This document shows, one piece after another, positions 8,238 through 17,556 of a stretch of 64,000 nucleotides of DNA. The stretch covers positions 53,037 to 117,036 of the forward strand of contig NZ_WHZW01000010.1 of NCBI RefSeq assembly GCF_010667685.1, read 5' to 3'. This stretch comes from Bifidobacterium aerophilum. GTDB taxonomy: Bacteria > Actinomycetota > Actinomycetes > Actinomycetales > Bifidobacteriaceae. How positions within the stretch are numbered: position 1 is the first letter of the stretch; each line of letters begins with the position of its first letter. The translations under genes and the position numbers were made by a program. A model generated the notes under the pieces. The model saw only the letters and a list, made by a program, of their open reading frames with translations. It searched no databases and was not told the DNA's origin.

Positions 8238-11200
8238 TTACCGGCTCGTCACCAGGTAGGTACGCGTGGTGACGCGGTCCTCGGACGTGACGATGATGCG
8301 CGTCTCATCCGATCCCACAGCCGGCGGCACCACGGTGATCGCGACATTGGAGCCAGCCACCGGCACCGGTTCGACGGCCGGTTGCGAACCGTCACCAGAC
8401 ATGCCGGATGCACCCGACGTATACGTCTCCACGTCCGGATCGAACGCGACCGGCTCGCCGTCGACGAGAATCCCTGCCAGATCGGCGTCGCCATGCGCCG
8501 CCGGAATCTGCGCGTCGCCCCGCACCTCGGTGATCGCCACGACTTCGCCGTCATCCGTATGGAAGGTGATACGAATGCGCGAGGTGCGCACCATCTCGAA
8601 CGAGTACGTCGTTTCGTCGCCGTTCGAGACCATCTCGTTGCCCGGCTTGTCGCCGACGGTCGCGTACGCCCACGCCGCGTCGTTTTTCTGCTCGACCGGA
8701 TGATGGGTCACGGACAGATCACGCACCGGCTTCCATGAAACCGCGTCATCCGACCCCGCATCCACGGAGCCGTCCACATCGAGATACTCGACATCCACGT
8801 GCTCCGGCAACACCACGCCGTCGCCGTCCAGGCAGTAGTACACCGTGAACGAGTCAAGCATGAACGGCGTCTCCTCGCCGTAGCCGAAGCGGTATTCCAG
8901 CCACGCCGTGTTCGACGGATCTCCGGCCGTCGACCAACGGTTTTTCAGGTTGTAGCCGAGGCGGGCGGTGTACGAGACGGTACCGTCCATCAGGTCAGCC
9001 ACGTCCTCCTGCGCCTTCGGGTCGGCGTTGGTGTAGGAGGCGCGTACCTGCGGGTACACGTCGTTGCGGAACGAGAACAGGTCGCGGTTCTGCACATGCT
9101 CGTCGGTCACGCGAACATGCGCGACGGCACGGCGACCGGTCACCCCGGCGACCGCGCCTTCGACCGTGAACTCGCCCGGTGCGGCGACAGCCGTCGCGTC
9201 GATCGCATCCCACACGACCGGCAGGTCTTCCTTGAGTCCGTCGCTCCAGTAGACCGCGACGGTCGGGAAGGTCTCGGCCAGATCGGGCACGATATGCGTG
9301 ATGGTCGCGATGGATACGTTGGCCACCGCGGATACCGCAACGACGACGATCGTGGCGTGTGCGGCCAGTCCGGTGTCGCCGACGGTTCCGGTGACGGTCA
9401 CGCGACCAGGTTTGGCCAACGCATCGCCCGGGACCGGCTGCCAATCGACCGGAATCTCGGCATCGAATCCGTGGTCGAACGAGACAGTCGCCGCGGATGG
9501 CAGTTCGGGGGCCTCACCCACGATGGTACGCAACGTGACGTCACGCACGGCAGTCGGTCGCTTGGCATGCGTACCGTGCGCCACGGTGAGCGGCAGGGGA
9601 GCGCTGGCGACTACTGCGCCGCCGTAGGCGACGGTCGCGGTGACGTTCGCGGTTCCGGCGAGCACTGTGACGAGGGCATGATCAGCCCCGCCGGTCGCGG
9701 ACTCGGTCCGACCGTAGGCAGGATCATCGGCGGCGAGCACGGCATGATTGGAGCTGTCGATGACAACGTGCGCGTCATCGAGGTCGATCGGCAGGCCGTT
9801 GGTATCGGTCGCGGAGACGACGACCGGCACGATCGTGTCTTCGACCGGATTGGCAACGGTCGCAGCGATGCTCACGTTGCCGACCGGAGCGGGGGCGATA
9901 TCGAGACCGATCGTGTACGTGCGGCCTCGCTTGCCGTCTTCGGAAGTGACGTGTACGCGGTACGCGCCGTTCGGCCAGTTGGCCGGCGGCAGCACGTAGA
10001 CGAGGTCGTTGCCTTCGGCTTCCGCCTCGATGACCGGCTTGGGCTGGTCGTAACGCTGGGCGAGCGTGTATTCGGTGCGTTCGGGATCGAAATCGGCAAC
10101 TGGCTTGCCGTTGATGCGCAGCGAGCGAAGCGCAGGTTCGTTGATCGGCCGCTCGCCGTCGGCGAGGATGCGAACGGACGCATGCGCGGTCAGCGAGCGC
10201 GACGGACCGGACGCGCCGCCGGGCACTGCAACGGTTCCGGATACCGCGACAACGCCACCGCCCGCAGCATCGACACCATCGGGCAACGCATCCCACGTCA
10301 CCGGCAACCGCATGAATCCGCCATCACTGGTGATCGCGGTTACGGCATCCGGCAACTCCACCGGGCGATCAGCGCCACCATCGTCGGCGACGGTCAACGC
10401 GACCGGCACTATGTCATCCACGGTCACCACGACCACATCAGCGAAGGTTTCACGTGAAACACCATCGCCGCAGTCGATCGCACCGCACACGCGGAACGCA
10501 CCGGCCGCCGAACCGCAACCATCATCGACCGCATCCCACGTCACCGGCACCGCCCGCCTCGATCCGTCACCGAACCGTACGGTCACAGTCTCCGGCAACG
10601 TCGGCGCGACGCCCGCAACCGTACGCACGGCCACCGGCTCGACATCGACCACGTCACCGGCCGCCACGTTTCCGGCAACCGCAATCACGCACGACGCCTT
10701 CTTCAATCCCTTGCCACGCGCGGTCACGCGAATCGGCAACCCGGACCCGTCGGATGCGACGATCGCCACCACCAGACCGCTGTACGCGCGATGCGTGGCG
10801 GATTGCAGCGGCTCGGTGTTCGTCTGGCTGCCGTTGTCGGTGCCGAGCAGCCGGCCATGCTCCACGCTGAACGTCACCTCGTCGTCGGCACGCGGCACGG
10901 TCACGCCGATGTCGTCGGTCACGGCGGCAGTGACGTAGCTCAGATCCTTGCCGTCACCGGCGATCACGTGACGGTCGGCGGATAGCCGCAGAGCCGCCGG
11001 CGAACCCGGCGTGGCCTTGCTGTCACGCGCCACGATACGGCCCGTGGCATCGCGCGCCACGACCTCGATCACGCCCGGCTCGAACGGCACTTCCCAGTCG
11101 AGGCTGAGCTTGCGGCGACTCGGATTCGCCTTCGCGTAGCGGTACTGGAACGGCTTGTCCGCATGGGACGCATCCAGATGGAAGTCCGTGTCGAAGCTGT

Positions 11201-13331
11201 CGAATTCGCGCACGCCGAGCGATCGCCCGTTGAGGAACAGCTCGGCCGACGCCGCGTTCGTGTACGCCCACACGCTCACCGCCTCGCCGACGCTCCAGTT
11301 CCAGTGCGGCAGCAGATGCACCATCGGCGCATCGTCCGGGTCGGTCCACAGCGATTTGTAGATGTACCACTGATCCTTCGGGATGCCGGCCGTGTCGACC
11401 ATGCCGTAGTAGGAGCGCAGCGGCGCAAGTACCGTGCCGTCGGACTCGGCCATGTCGGGCTTGGTCCAGTATGAGTTGGAGATGTACGGCGCAGGTTCGC
11501 CGATGTAGTCGAAGCCGGTCCATCCGAACTCGCCCACGTTGAACGGGATGTGGATGAGTCGCTCGAACGCGACGTCGATGTAATTGCCTCGCTTGCCGCG
11601 GATGTTGTAGGCGCTCAGCTCATAGGTCGTGTCATTCCACGACTTGCGGCCCGGCTCGAACTCGTACTTGCTGGTGTCGATCGGCGGCAGCACGGCCGGG
11701 CACTCGCTCACTTCGGTGGGGTAGACATAGTAGCCGCGGTTGGAGCAGATGTTCGCGCTTTCCGAGTTGACGATCACATCGTTCGGGTTCTTCTCGTGGA
11801 CTTCGAGCATCTTGTCCTTGCTGATGTACGAGTAGCCGCGCACGTCCATGCGGTGATGGATGTCGTTGCCGATGCCGTCGATGCCCTTGGACAGGTAGGA
11901 CGCGTCGTTGACGGAGTTCGGGCGGGTTGGATCGAGCAGGTGGCAGCGGCGCGTGAGGTCGGCCGCGATCGGCAGCTCGGATTCCTGCCAGGCGATTTCG
12001 TTGCCCATGCCCCACATGAATACGCTCGGCTCGTTGCGGTCGCGCAGGATCATGGCCTTGAGGTCTTCCGGGTAGTCCTGGGCGAAGTAGTTGGAGTAGT
12101 CGTTGCGGTTCTTCGGCGCGGTCCACATGTCGGTCAGCTCCTCGAGCACGAGCAGTCCGAGCCGGCTGCATTCGGCGACCTGCGTCTTGCATGCCGGATT
12201 GTGGCTGGTGCGGATCGCGTTGACCCCACCTTCCTTCATGATTTCAAGCTGGCGCGTGACGGCACGATGGTATGCGGCCGCACCGAGCGCACCTTGGTCG
12301 TGGTGCATGCACATGCCGAGCGCGCGCATGTTCACGCCGTTGAGGAACAGGCCGTGCTGCGGGTCGAGCGTGATCCAGCGCAGTCCGAAGCGTGTCTCGT
12401 ACGTGTCGAGCACGGTGCCGTCGGCGGCGAGCAATGCGGTGCGCGCGAGGTATTGGTATGGGTCGGCGGTGTTCCACAAGTGCGGCTCGGCGATGGTGAG
12501 CATCTGTTCGGCGGTCGGTGCGGGCGCGTACTGTAAGTCGGCCGACGCAACGGATTCGTTGGCCGGCGCGGCAACGATACGACCAGTCATGTCAGTCGGC
12601 ACCGCCGTGACGTCTGTCGTGTCTTCGGCGACGATATTGCCGTCCGCGTCGATGATGGTCGTGCGCAGCGTGACGGCTGTGGCGGCGGACGTTTCGTTGG
12701 CGATGGTGGTCTTGACGTTGACGTTGGCGACGCCGTGCGTGACATCGTCGGCCAGCGTCGGCGTGGTGATCTGCGTGCCGTACTGCGCGACGTGGATCGG
12801 ATCGGTGACGATCAGCGTGATGTCGCGGTACAGGCCGGCACCGGCGTACCAGCGCGAGCTCGGCTCCTCGTTGACCGCACGCACGGTGACGACGTTGGGG
12901 TCGTCGCCGAAGCGCAGATGATCGGTCACGTCGAGTTGGAATGCGGTATAGCCATAATGGTGTTCGCCGACCTTGTCGCCGTTGATCCAGATCTCCGAAC
13001 GGTCCATCACGCCGTCGAAGTCGAGCACGAACCGTTTGCCGGCGAGCGCGGCGGGGATGGTGAACGTCTTGCGGTACCAGCCTTCGCCAACCTTGAGGTA
13101 GCCGACGGTGGCGCGGGCGTTGCGCGAGAACCGCCCCTCCACGCCGAAGTCGTGGGGCACGGTGACCTCACGCCAGGAGGAGTCGTCGAAATCGGGGCGT
13201 TCCGCGCCGGACGGCGAGCCGCGGAAGAAGCGCCAGTCGCCATCGAAGTCGATGATCTGACGGCCGTCCGCGGACTCGACCAACGCCGGTTGCGGTTTGC
13301 TGACGGGAGGTTCGTAGGTGGTGAATTGCAT
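8238..13331 (-). CDS. Giant GH2 glycosidase with Ig-like and discoidin-like tail
   Basis: A 1,697-aa glycoside hydrolase family 2 protein. The N-terminal half has the usual order: jelly-roll sugar-binding domain (WRFFRGSPSGAERPDFDDSSW), Ig-like domain, and TIM barrel with acid/base Glu near residue 445 (MGNEIAWQE) and probable nucleophile near 524 (NSES). A DUF4982-like domain follows. The C-terminal half repeats bacterial Ig-like (Big_4-type) modules with the pattern VTWDA or PVDWQP. It ends with an F5/8-type (discoidin-like) module (NRDLFSFRNDVYPQVRASYT). No signal peptide, sortase motif or membrane helix is visible, so it appears cytoplasmic despite surface-type modules. The start at 13331 has AAAGGAG eight bases upstream. 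Activity is likely beta-galactosidase-like, but beta-glucuronidase or beta-mannosidase cannot be excluded. Confidence 0.9.
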   Translation of the reverse strand: MQFTTYEPPVSKPQPALVESADGRQIIDFDGDWRFFRGSPSGAERPDFDDSSWREVTVPHDFGVEGRFSRNARATVGYLKVGEGWYRKTFTIPAALAGKRFVLDFDGVMDRSEIWINGDKVGEHHYGYTAFQLDVTDHLRFGDDPNVVTVRAVNEEPSSRWYAGAGLYRDITLIVTDPIHVAQYGTQITTPTLADDVTHGVANVNVKTTIANETSAATAVTLRTTIIDADGNIVAEDTTDVTAVPTDMTGRIVAAPANESVASADLQYAPAPTAEQMLTIAEPHLWNTADPYQYLARTALLAADGTVLDTYETRFGLRWITLDPQHGLFLNGVNMRALGMCMHHDQGALGAAAYHRAVTRQLEIMKEGGVNAIRTSHNPACKTQVAECSRLGLLVLEELTDMWTAPKNRNDYSNYFAQDYPEDLKAMILRDRNEPSVFMWGMGNEIAWQESELPIAADLTRRCHLLDPTRPNSVNDASYLSKGIDGIGNDIHHRMDVRGYSYISKDKMLEVHEKNPNDVIVNSESANICSNRGYYVYPTEVSECPAVLPPIDTSKYEFEPGRKSWNDTTYELSAYNIRGKRGNYIDVAFERLIHIPFNVGEFGWTGFDYIGEPAPYISNSYWTKPDMAESDGTVLAPLRSYYGMVDTAGIPKDQWYIYKSLWTDPDDAPMVHLLPHWNWSVGEAVSVWAYTNAASAELFLNGRSLGVREFDSFDTDFHLDASHADKPFQYRYAKANPSRRKLSLDWEVPFEPGVIEVVARDATGRIVARDSKATPGSPAALRLSADRHVIAGDGKDLSYVTAAVTDDIGVTVPRADDEVTFSVEHGRLLGTDNGSQTNTEPLQSATHRAYSGLVVAIVASDGSGLPIRVTARGKGLKKASCVIAVAGNVAAGDVVDVEPVAVRTVAGVAPTLPETVTVRFGDGSRRAVPVTWDAVDDGCGSAAGAFRVCGAIDCGDGVSRETFADVVVVTVDDIVPVALTVADDGGADRPVELPDAVTAITSDGGFMRLPVTWDALPDGVDAAGGGVVAVSGTVAVPGGASGPSRSLTAHASVRILADGERPINEPALRSLRINGKPVADFDPERTEYTLAQRYDQPKPVIEAEAEGNDLVYVLPPANWPNGAYRVHVTSEDGKRGRTYTIGLDIAPAPVGNVSIAATVANPVEDTIVPVVVSATDTNGLPIDLDDAHVVIDSSNHAVLAADDPAYGRTESATGGADHALVTVLAGTANVTATVAYGGAVVASAPLPLTVAHGTHAKRPTAVRDVTLRTIVGEAPELPSAATVSFDHGFDAEIPVDWQPVPGDALAKPGRVTVTGTVGDTGLAAHATIVVVAVSAVANVSIATITHIVPDLAETFPTVAVYWSDGLKEDLPVVWDAIDATAVAAPGEFTVEGAVAGVTGRRAVAHVRVTDEHVQNRDLFSFRNDVYPQVRASYTNADPKAQEDVADLMDGTVSYTARLGYNLKNRWSTAGDPSNTAWLEYRFGYGEETPFMLDSFTVYYCLDGDGVVLPEHVDVEYLDVDGSVDAGSDDAVSWKPVRDLSVTHHPVEQKNDAAWAYATVGDKPGNEMVSNGDETTYSFEMVRTSRIRITFHTDDGEVVAITEVRGDAQIPAAHGDADLAGILVDGEPVAFDPDVETYTSGASGMSGDGSQPAVEPVPVAGSNVAITVVPPAVGSDETRIIVTSEDRVTTRTYLVTSR
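10446..10461 (-). promoter_or_regulatory. parS: parS-like ParB-binding sequence inside GH2
   Basis: On the minus strand this reads TGTTTCACGTGAAACC, 15 of 16 matches to the bacterial parS consensus TGTTNCACGTGAAACA. It lies within the coding sequence of the GH2 gene (codons for VSRET). See the second site at 31024-31039. Confidence 0.6.
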
Positions 13332-13451
13332 GGGAAATGCTCCTTTGCGCATGGACACGAATGAAAAAGCGAAGTAGGGAAGGTGAGAGGGGAACCAATA
13401 CCGTGCGCCGCAAAGAGAACGCCGGCGCACCAGAAAACAGGTATAGAAAAA

Positions 13452-13492
13452 CCGGCGGTTTCCGACCCGGCAATCGGATCGGAAACCGCCGG
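13452..13492 (-). terminator. Terminator downstream of GPH symporter 1
   Basis: CCGGCGGTTTCCGA (13452-13465) pairs perfectly with 13479-13492. On the minus strand the stem is followed by TTTTTCTATACC, a normal intrinsic terminator shape. It separates the upstream symporter gene from the GH2 gene, so GH2 needs its own promoter in 13332-13450. Confidence 0.75.
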
Positions 13493-13580
13493 CTGCAAAC
13501 ATCCGTCAAGCGAGAAACAGGAGTTGCACCTGACGGAAAATCAGATCACATCATCGAACCGAAGTCCAAGGTGAAGCGGC

Positions 13581-15143
13581 TCAGCCGCGGTTGGAGATGT
13601 TGATGATGTTGTTGTGGCCCCAGCACTCCTCGTACTTCATGCCGGCGAGATCCTCGACGACCTTGCGGGTCTCCGGGGTGACGTCCGCCATCGAGCCGCC
13701 TTCGCGCAGACGCTTGGCCTCGGCCACGAGCACCTTGTGGTTCTCGTCGTTGAGGTGCATGCGGTAGGTGAGGAAGTTGCCAAGCAGGGCGAGGACCATC
13801 GGGGTGAGGCAGTACATGTACAGCAGGGCGTTCACGGCGCCGGCGGGCTGGCTGTCGGCGTTGGACTGGAAGCCGACGAGCTGCAGGACGATGCCGGTAC
13901 CGGCCACGGCGAGGGCCTGGACGACGGTGGACAGCGTCTCGGTGATGCCGGCGTACTGGCCTTCGCGGCGCTTGCCGGTGACGATCTCGTCGACGTCCGG
14001 TACGAAGGCCTGGATGTACTGCTGCGCGTTGACGATGCCGGAGTTGCCCAGTCCGAACGCGGTGATGAGCACGGTGAAGCCGATGGCCAGCTGGGTGGCG
14101 TTGAAGTTGCCCTTGGTCAGGCCCATCACGAGGATGGCACCGAAGATTATGGTGGTGATGTAGCCGCCGGCGCGGTAGGTCTTCAGGCCGCCGACCTTGC
14201 TGGTGGCCCAGCCCCAGAAGGTGACGAACGCGATGCCGAAGACGAAGCTGATGCCGGTGGAGACGGACACGGCCTGCGGGTTGAGCAGCAGCACGAAGAT
14301 GATGAAGTAGGAGTTCAGAACGCCGCGCACGTTGCGGAAGATGATCTGGGTGAGGAAGATCCACAGGTAGTTGCGGAACGTACGGATGCGGACGACGGAG
14401 ACGAAGTTCCAGAAGACGGAGACGATCTGCTTGAAGAAGTTCGTCTTGCCCTTGGCGTCCTTGTCGGCGGCGGCGACGTCGGTGGACGGGTCGTACGGAC
14501 GTTCCTTGATGGCGAACGCGGCGAGGATGAGCAGGATGGTGCCGGCGATCGCGTAGATCATGGCGATCTTGAAGTACGGGTCCCAGGTCTTGGTGCCCCA
14601 GATCTGGAACAGATAGGCGTTGAGCATGGACAGGCCGAAGGAGCCGATGGCGCCGCCGATCTGGCCGCCGACGACGAGCTGGGCGCGATCCTTGGAATCA
14701 TCGGTCATTTCGGACGGCAGGGCGTAGTCGATGGTAGTGACGCCCGGCCAGACGGCGAAGTAGCCGACGTTGAACAGGATGTAGGCCCACACCGGCATGT
14801 TCGGCAGCCACAGCAGCACGTAGAACAGGAGGTTCAGCGGGGCGAGGATGAGCAGCATGGCGCGGCGGCGGCCGAGCTTGCGGCCGATGGCGGTGGAGTA
14901 CATGCGGTCGGACAGCCATCCCCAGATCGGGGAGATGACCGCGCCGGCCCACTTGCCGAACGCGAGCATGGTGGTCACGACGCCGACGCCGATGGCCATG
15001 AAGGACGTGTAGTAGAACATCTGCCACGTGTTGACCATCGTGGACATGGTGAACGACAGGCCGAAGAACGCGTATGCGATTTTCGCCCACGAGGACAGGC
15101 GACCGGTCTTGGTCGCGCCGCTCGCTATTGAGGTGCTAGTCAT
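13581..15143 (-). CDS. GPH-family sugar:cation symporter 1
   Basis: A 520-aa, twelve-helix transporter of the glycoside-pentoside-hexuronide:cation symporter family (MFS_2). The family motif region is seen in KWAGAVISPIWGWLSDRMYS, between helices 2 and 3. The cytoplasmic C-terminus carries a block shared by all four symporters here (REGGSMADVTPETRKVVEDL and YEECWGHNNIINI). The start at 15143 has AAAGAGG upstream. Unlike LacS-type members there is no PTS IIA-like domain. Its upstream region has both a family A and a family B operator, so it may answer to two repressors. Expected substrate: an oligosaccharide or glycoside from the island's substrate; not specified by sequence. Confidence 0.9.
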   Translation of the reverse strand: MTSTSIASGATKTGRLSSWAKIAYAFFGLSFTMSTMVNTWQMFYYTSFMAIGVGVVTTMLAFGKWAGAVISPIWGWLSDRMYSTAIGRKLGRRRAMLLILAPLNLLFYVLLWLPNMPVWAYILFNVGYFAVWPGVTTIDYALPSEMTDDSKDRAQLVVGGQIGGAIGSFGLSMLNAYLFQIWGTKTWDPYFKIAMIYAIAGTILLILAAFAIKERPYDPSTDVAAADKDAKGKTNFFKQIVSVFWNFVSVVRIRTFRNYLWIFLTQIIFRNVRGVLNSYFIIFVLLLNPQAVSVSTGISFVFGIAFVTFWGWATSKVGGLKTYRAGGYITTIIFGAILVMGLTKGNFNATQLAIGFTVLITAFGLGNSGIVNAQQYIQAFVPDVDEIVTGKRREGQYAGITETLSTVVQALAVAGTGIVLQLVGFQSNADSQPAGAVNALLYMYCLTPMVLALLGNFLTYRMHLNDENHKVLVAEAKRLREGGSMADVTPETRKVVEDLAGMKYEECWGHNNIINISNRG

Positions 15144-15331
15144 TGCTGACCTCTTTCTTTTTCTCCGTTGCTTTCCGTCCAATGGGAACCGGCATGGCTT
15201 CGCCCGTATGACGAGTGCAGGCGTTGCGTTGCGCCGGTGACCGAACGATGCCGGCATCACTGCCCGTATCGTTCCGAATAAGTAATTCGATTGAGACGGC
15301 TTGAATTGTTGCAAGACTTAATGTAGCACAA

Positions 15332-15347
15332 TCCGGAACCTTCCGGA
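15332..15347. promoter_or_regulatory. Family B operator before GPH symporter 1
   Basis: TCCGGAACCTTCCGGA is an inverted repeat of TCCGGAA/TTCCGGA. The same word occurs near 16531, 17484, 23181 and 23273, next to the SGNH, GH115 and second symporter genes. It lies 190 bases upstream of the symporter start. Confidence 0.7.
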
Positions 15348-15370
15348 AATCATCCGGGCCGTTCGGCGTG

Positions 15371-15386
15371 TCTCATCGATAAGATG
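15371..15386. promoter_or_regulatory. Family A operator before GPH symporter 1
   Basis: TCTCATCGATAAGATG is a near-perfect palindrome centred on CG, 31 centre-to-centre bases beyond the family B site at 15332. No other gene start lies nearby, so both operators probably serve the symporter at 13581-15143. Confidence 0.7.
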
Positions 15387-15477
15387 ACAAGGACCGAAAG
15401 ACGACGAGACATGAAAAAGGCCCGCGATACCGTGGTATCGCGGACCCTACGATCAGGTACCGAGACGGTTCGATTCG

Positions 15478-16467
15478 TCAACGGGCGGTGGACTCGCCCT
15501 CCACAAGCTCATACCCGACGGTCATGCATTGACGGGCGGCCTTGTCGTCGGGATGCTCGATGCGGCGCATGAGCAGATCCATCGCCACACGCGCCATCGT
15601 CGAGAAGTCGGTACGCACCGACGTAAGCGACGGGCTGTAATACCGGCCTTCCAGCACACCGTCGAAACCCATCACCGCCACGTCGTCCGGCACCCGCACG
15701 CCACGCTCGTTCAGACCGCGGATCACGCCGAGCGCGATGCCGTCGCTCAAGCAGTACAGGCCATCGAACGGCATACCGGCATCGGCCAGTGCATGCCCGG
15801 TCTCGATGCCTCCCTGCCGCGACCACTGTGACCGCACAAACGAGTCGTCGTCGAACCGCAATCCGAGCTTGCGGCACTCGTCTCGAGCCGATTCGTAGCG
15901 CAAGTCTCGCGAACCGGGATACACCCCCGGTCCGCTGTTGTCACCGACCACGGCGATGCGCGTGCAGCCGCGTTCGGCCAAATGCCGGATCGCAGCACGC
16001 GAACCGGCGGCGCTGGACGCGTTCACGGTGTCGTACGGGCACTCATCGTCGTAATTTTCCAGCACTACGGTGGGATGCTCGCGCAACAGCCGTTCGACGT
16101 GCAGCGCGTTGGTGGCGATGATGCCGTCCGACATCGGGAACGGGATCTTCTGCTTCGCGTCGTCGCGCACGAACTTCGTCAGCTCGATCAACATGTACAT
16201 GCCGCGACGGTTGATCTCCTCGGCGAAGTATGTGGCGACTTCCGCAAAGTAGCTGCCCTGGATGCCCGACGTCAGAAACGTGATGGTATTGCTGCGCCCT
16301 GAACGCAACGAACGCGCGGAAACATTGGGCTTGTAGCCCATCTGCTCGGCGATGGCGCGCACGCGCAGCATGGTCTTGGCGCTCACATCGCCTCCGCCGC
16401 GCAACGCGTCGGACGCGGTCGTTTTCGACACACCGGCCTTGGCGGCCACATCCTTGATCGTCACCAT
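15478..16467 (-). CDS. LacI-family transcriptional repressor (B)
   Basis: A 329-aa LacI/GalR regulator with helix-turn-helix MVTIKDVAAKAGVSKTTASD, a hinge (VSARSLRSGRSNTITFLTSG) and a sugar-sensing core ending MRRIEHPDDKAARQCMTVGY. It is clearly paralogous to repressor A; the recognition helix differs (SKTTASDAL against TATTASAAL), which fits binding of a different operator. Start 16467 (MVTIKD) is preferred over an upstream ATG because LacI proteins begin just before the helix-turn-helix and AGGAAAGG is in place. It lies amid family B operators, and a degenerate copy (16531-16546) sits in its own upstream region. It is therefore the likely family B repressor. Confidence 0.92.
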   Translation of the reverse strand: MVTIKDVAAKAGVSKTTASDALRGGGDVSAKTMLRVRAIAEQMGYKPNVSARSLRSGRSNTITFLTSGIQGSYFAEVATYFAEEINRRGMYMLIELTKFVRDDAKQKIPFPMSDGIIATNALHVERLLREHPTVVLENYDDECPYDTVNASSAAGSRAAIRHLAERGCTRIAVVGDNSGPGVYPGSRDLRYESARDECRKLGLRFDDDSFVRSQWSRQGGIETGHALADAGMPFDGLYCLSDGIALGVIRGLNERGVRVPDDVAVMGFDGVLEGRYYSPSLTSVRTDFSTMARVAMDLLMRRIEHPDDKAARQCMTVGYELVEGESTAR

Positions 16468-16530
16468 CGCATACACACCTTTCCTGTACATCACGATCTT
16501 CCTCGCATATTACCCGGTGCAACGCATATG

Positions 16531-16546
16531 TTCGAATCGTTCCGGA
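16531..16546. promoter_or_regulatory. Degenerate family B operator before lacI-B
   Basis: TTCGAATCGTTCCGGA keeps one perfect half-site (TTCCGGA). It lies 64 bases upstream of the repressor start, a position that would allow autoregulation. Confidence 0.45.
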
Positions 16547-16598
16547 CGCCAATCGGACAAGGCCGGCGACGGATCTGCGCAGCCGGCCGGCGACGGCG

Positions 16599-17249
16599 TC
16601 AGCGCACAGCCGGGATGTGTGCGGCGGGATGGTGCAGCGTCTCGCGCACGAGCGGCACGTAGTACCGTTCCACGGCCTCCGGGCTGGGATGCGTGCCGTT
16701 GCCGGCAACGATCGGCTCGCCGTCGGCGTCCACCTCGTCAAAGCTCAGCGTCTTGCCGATCTCGCGGTCGCGCGTATCGAGCGGCGAATCCTCGAACATG
16801 TTCGCCACCGGGATGCCGAGTTCGCCGCAGATACGCACGGCCGTGCCGTAGACGGCGACCTGCACGTCCCAGTCGCGCTTCCACAGGCGGTGCACGGTCA
16901 CGTACACGACCAGCGCGTCCGGCCAACGCTTGCGGATCAGTTCCGCGGTCATGCGGAACATCTCGCCGAATCGGTCGATGTCGAGATCGGTGTGCACCGC
17001 GTCGTTGACGCCGCCGTCGAAGATGATCACGTCCGGATCGACGTGCTCGGCTGCGGCGTTCTTGACCTGGCGCAGGATGTGGTGCGTGGTGTCGTGGTAC
17101 GGGGAGTCCGGTTCGGTGAAGTCGATGATGGTCGATCCGTTGACCGCATGGCACACGTAGTCCATGCCTTCCAGCTCGGCCACGCGCTTGGGGAACGTGA
17201 ACTTGGGGTAGTAGTGGCCGTGGCAGATGCTGTCTCCGAAGGAGAACAT
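16599..17249 (-). CDS. SGNH/GDSL-family esterase 1 (possible N-terminal frameshift)
   Basis: A 216-aa cytoplasmic SGNH hydrolase. Block I is MFSFGDSICHG (Ser nucleophile at residue 6), block II the Gly of VNGSTI, block III the Asn of FDGGVND, and block V the His of GNGTHPSPE. Such enzymes often remove acetyl groups from hemicellulose oligosaccharides, which fits the GH115 and alpha/beta hydrolase next door. The start is doubtful. At 17249 there is only AAGG upstream, and in-frame codons above it read AFKGKL, a typical beginning of this family. A second ATG at 17292 has an excellent ribosome binding site (GGAAAGGTCAGCA) but is in another frame. One indel between 17292 and 17250 would join them. 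Confidence 0.82.
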   Translation of the reverse strand: MFSFGDSICHGHYYPKFTFPKRVAELEGMDYVCHAVNGSTIIDFTEPDSPYHDTTHHILRQVKNAAAEHVDPDVIIFDGGVNDAVHTDLDIDRFGEMFRMTAELIRKRWPDALVVYVTVHRLWKRDWDVQVAVYGTAVRICGELGIPVANMFEDSPLDTRDREIGKTLSFDEVDADGEPIVAGNGTHPSPEAVERYYVPLVRETLHHPAAHIPAVR

Positions 17250-17342
17250 GAGTTTGCCCTTGAACGCGCCTTTCGCTGATGTCGTTGTCCATTGCTGACC
17301 TTTCCGATGATCGGTGATGATTGATGATCGCCGGCCGACGGC

Positions 17343-17499
17343 GAACGTTCCAGCGGCGGAACGTCAGCGACGGACGATGCGATTCCGAGCGATTCGGAAC
17401 GTGACGGATAATCTGAGGTGATTCCCATACACGCCGATGCGCAAATCATTGTAAAACGAAGTATTATGGTTTTCAAAATCCATCCGGAACGTTCCGCGT
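17343..17499. promoter_or_regulatory. Cluster of family B operators in the SGNH/GH115 divergent promoter
   Basis: The divergent region holds GAACGTTCC (17343-17351), a degenerate site with CGGAACGT centred at 17400, and TCCGGAACGTTCCGCG (17484-17499), the best-conserved copy. The last two centres are about 91 bp apart, close to the 89 bp between the two family B sites at 23181-23285. This arrangement would let one repressor control both the SGNH and GH115 genes, possibly through a DNA loop. Confidence 0.65.
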
Positions 17500-17556
17500 T
17501 TCGTTTGGCCGATACCTCATACAAGCACCACATCCATCCAACGAAGGACAGCGTCG

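Noticed and set aside
17293..17556. Small protein genes in the SGNH/GH115 divergent region
   Set aside because: Short frames lack ribosome binding sites; the region is filled by operators and promoters.
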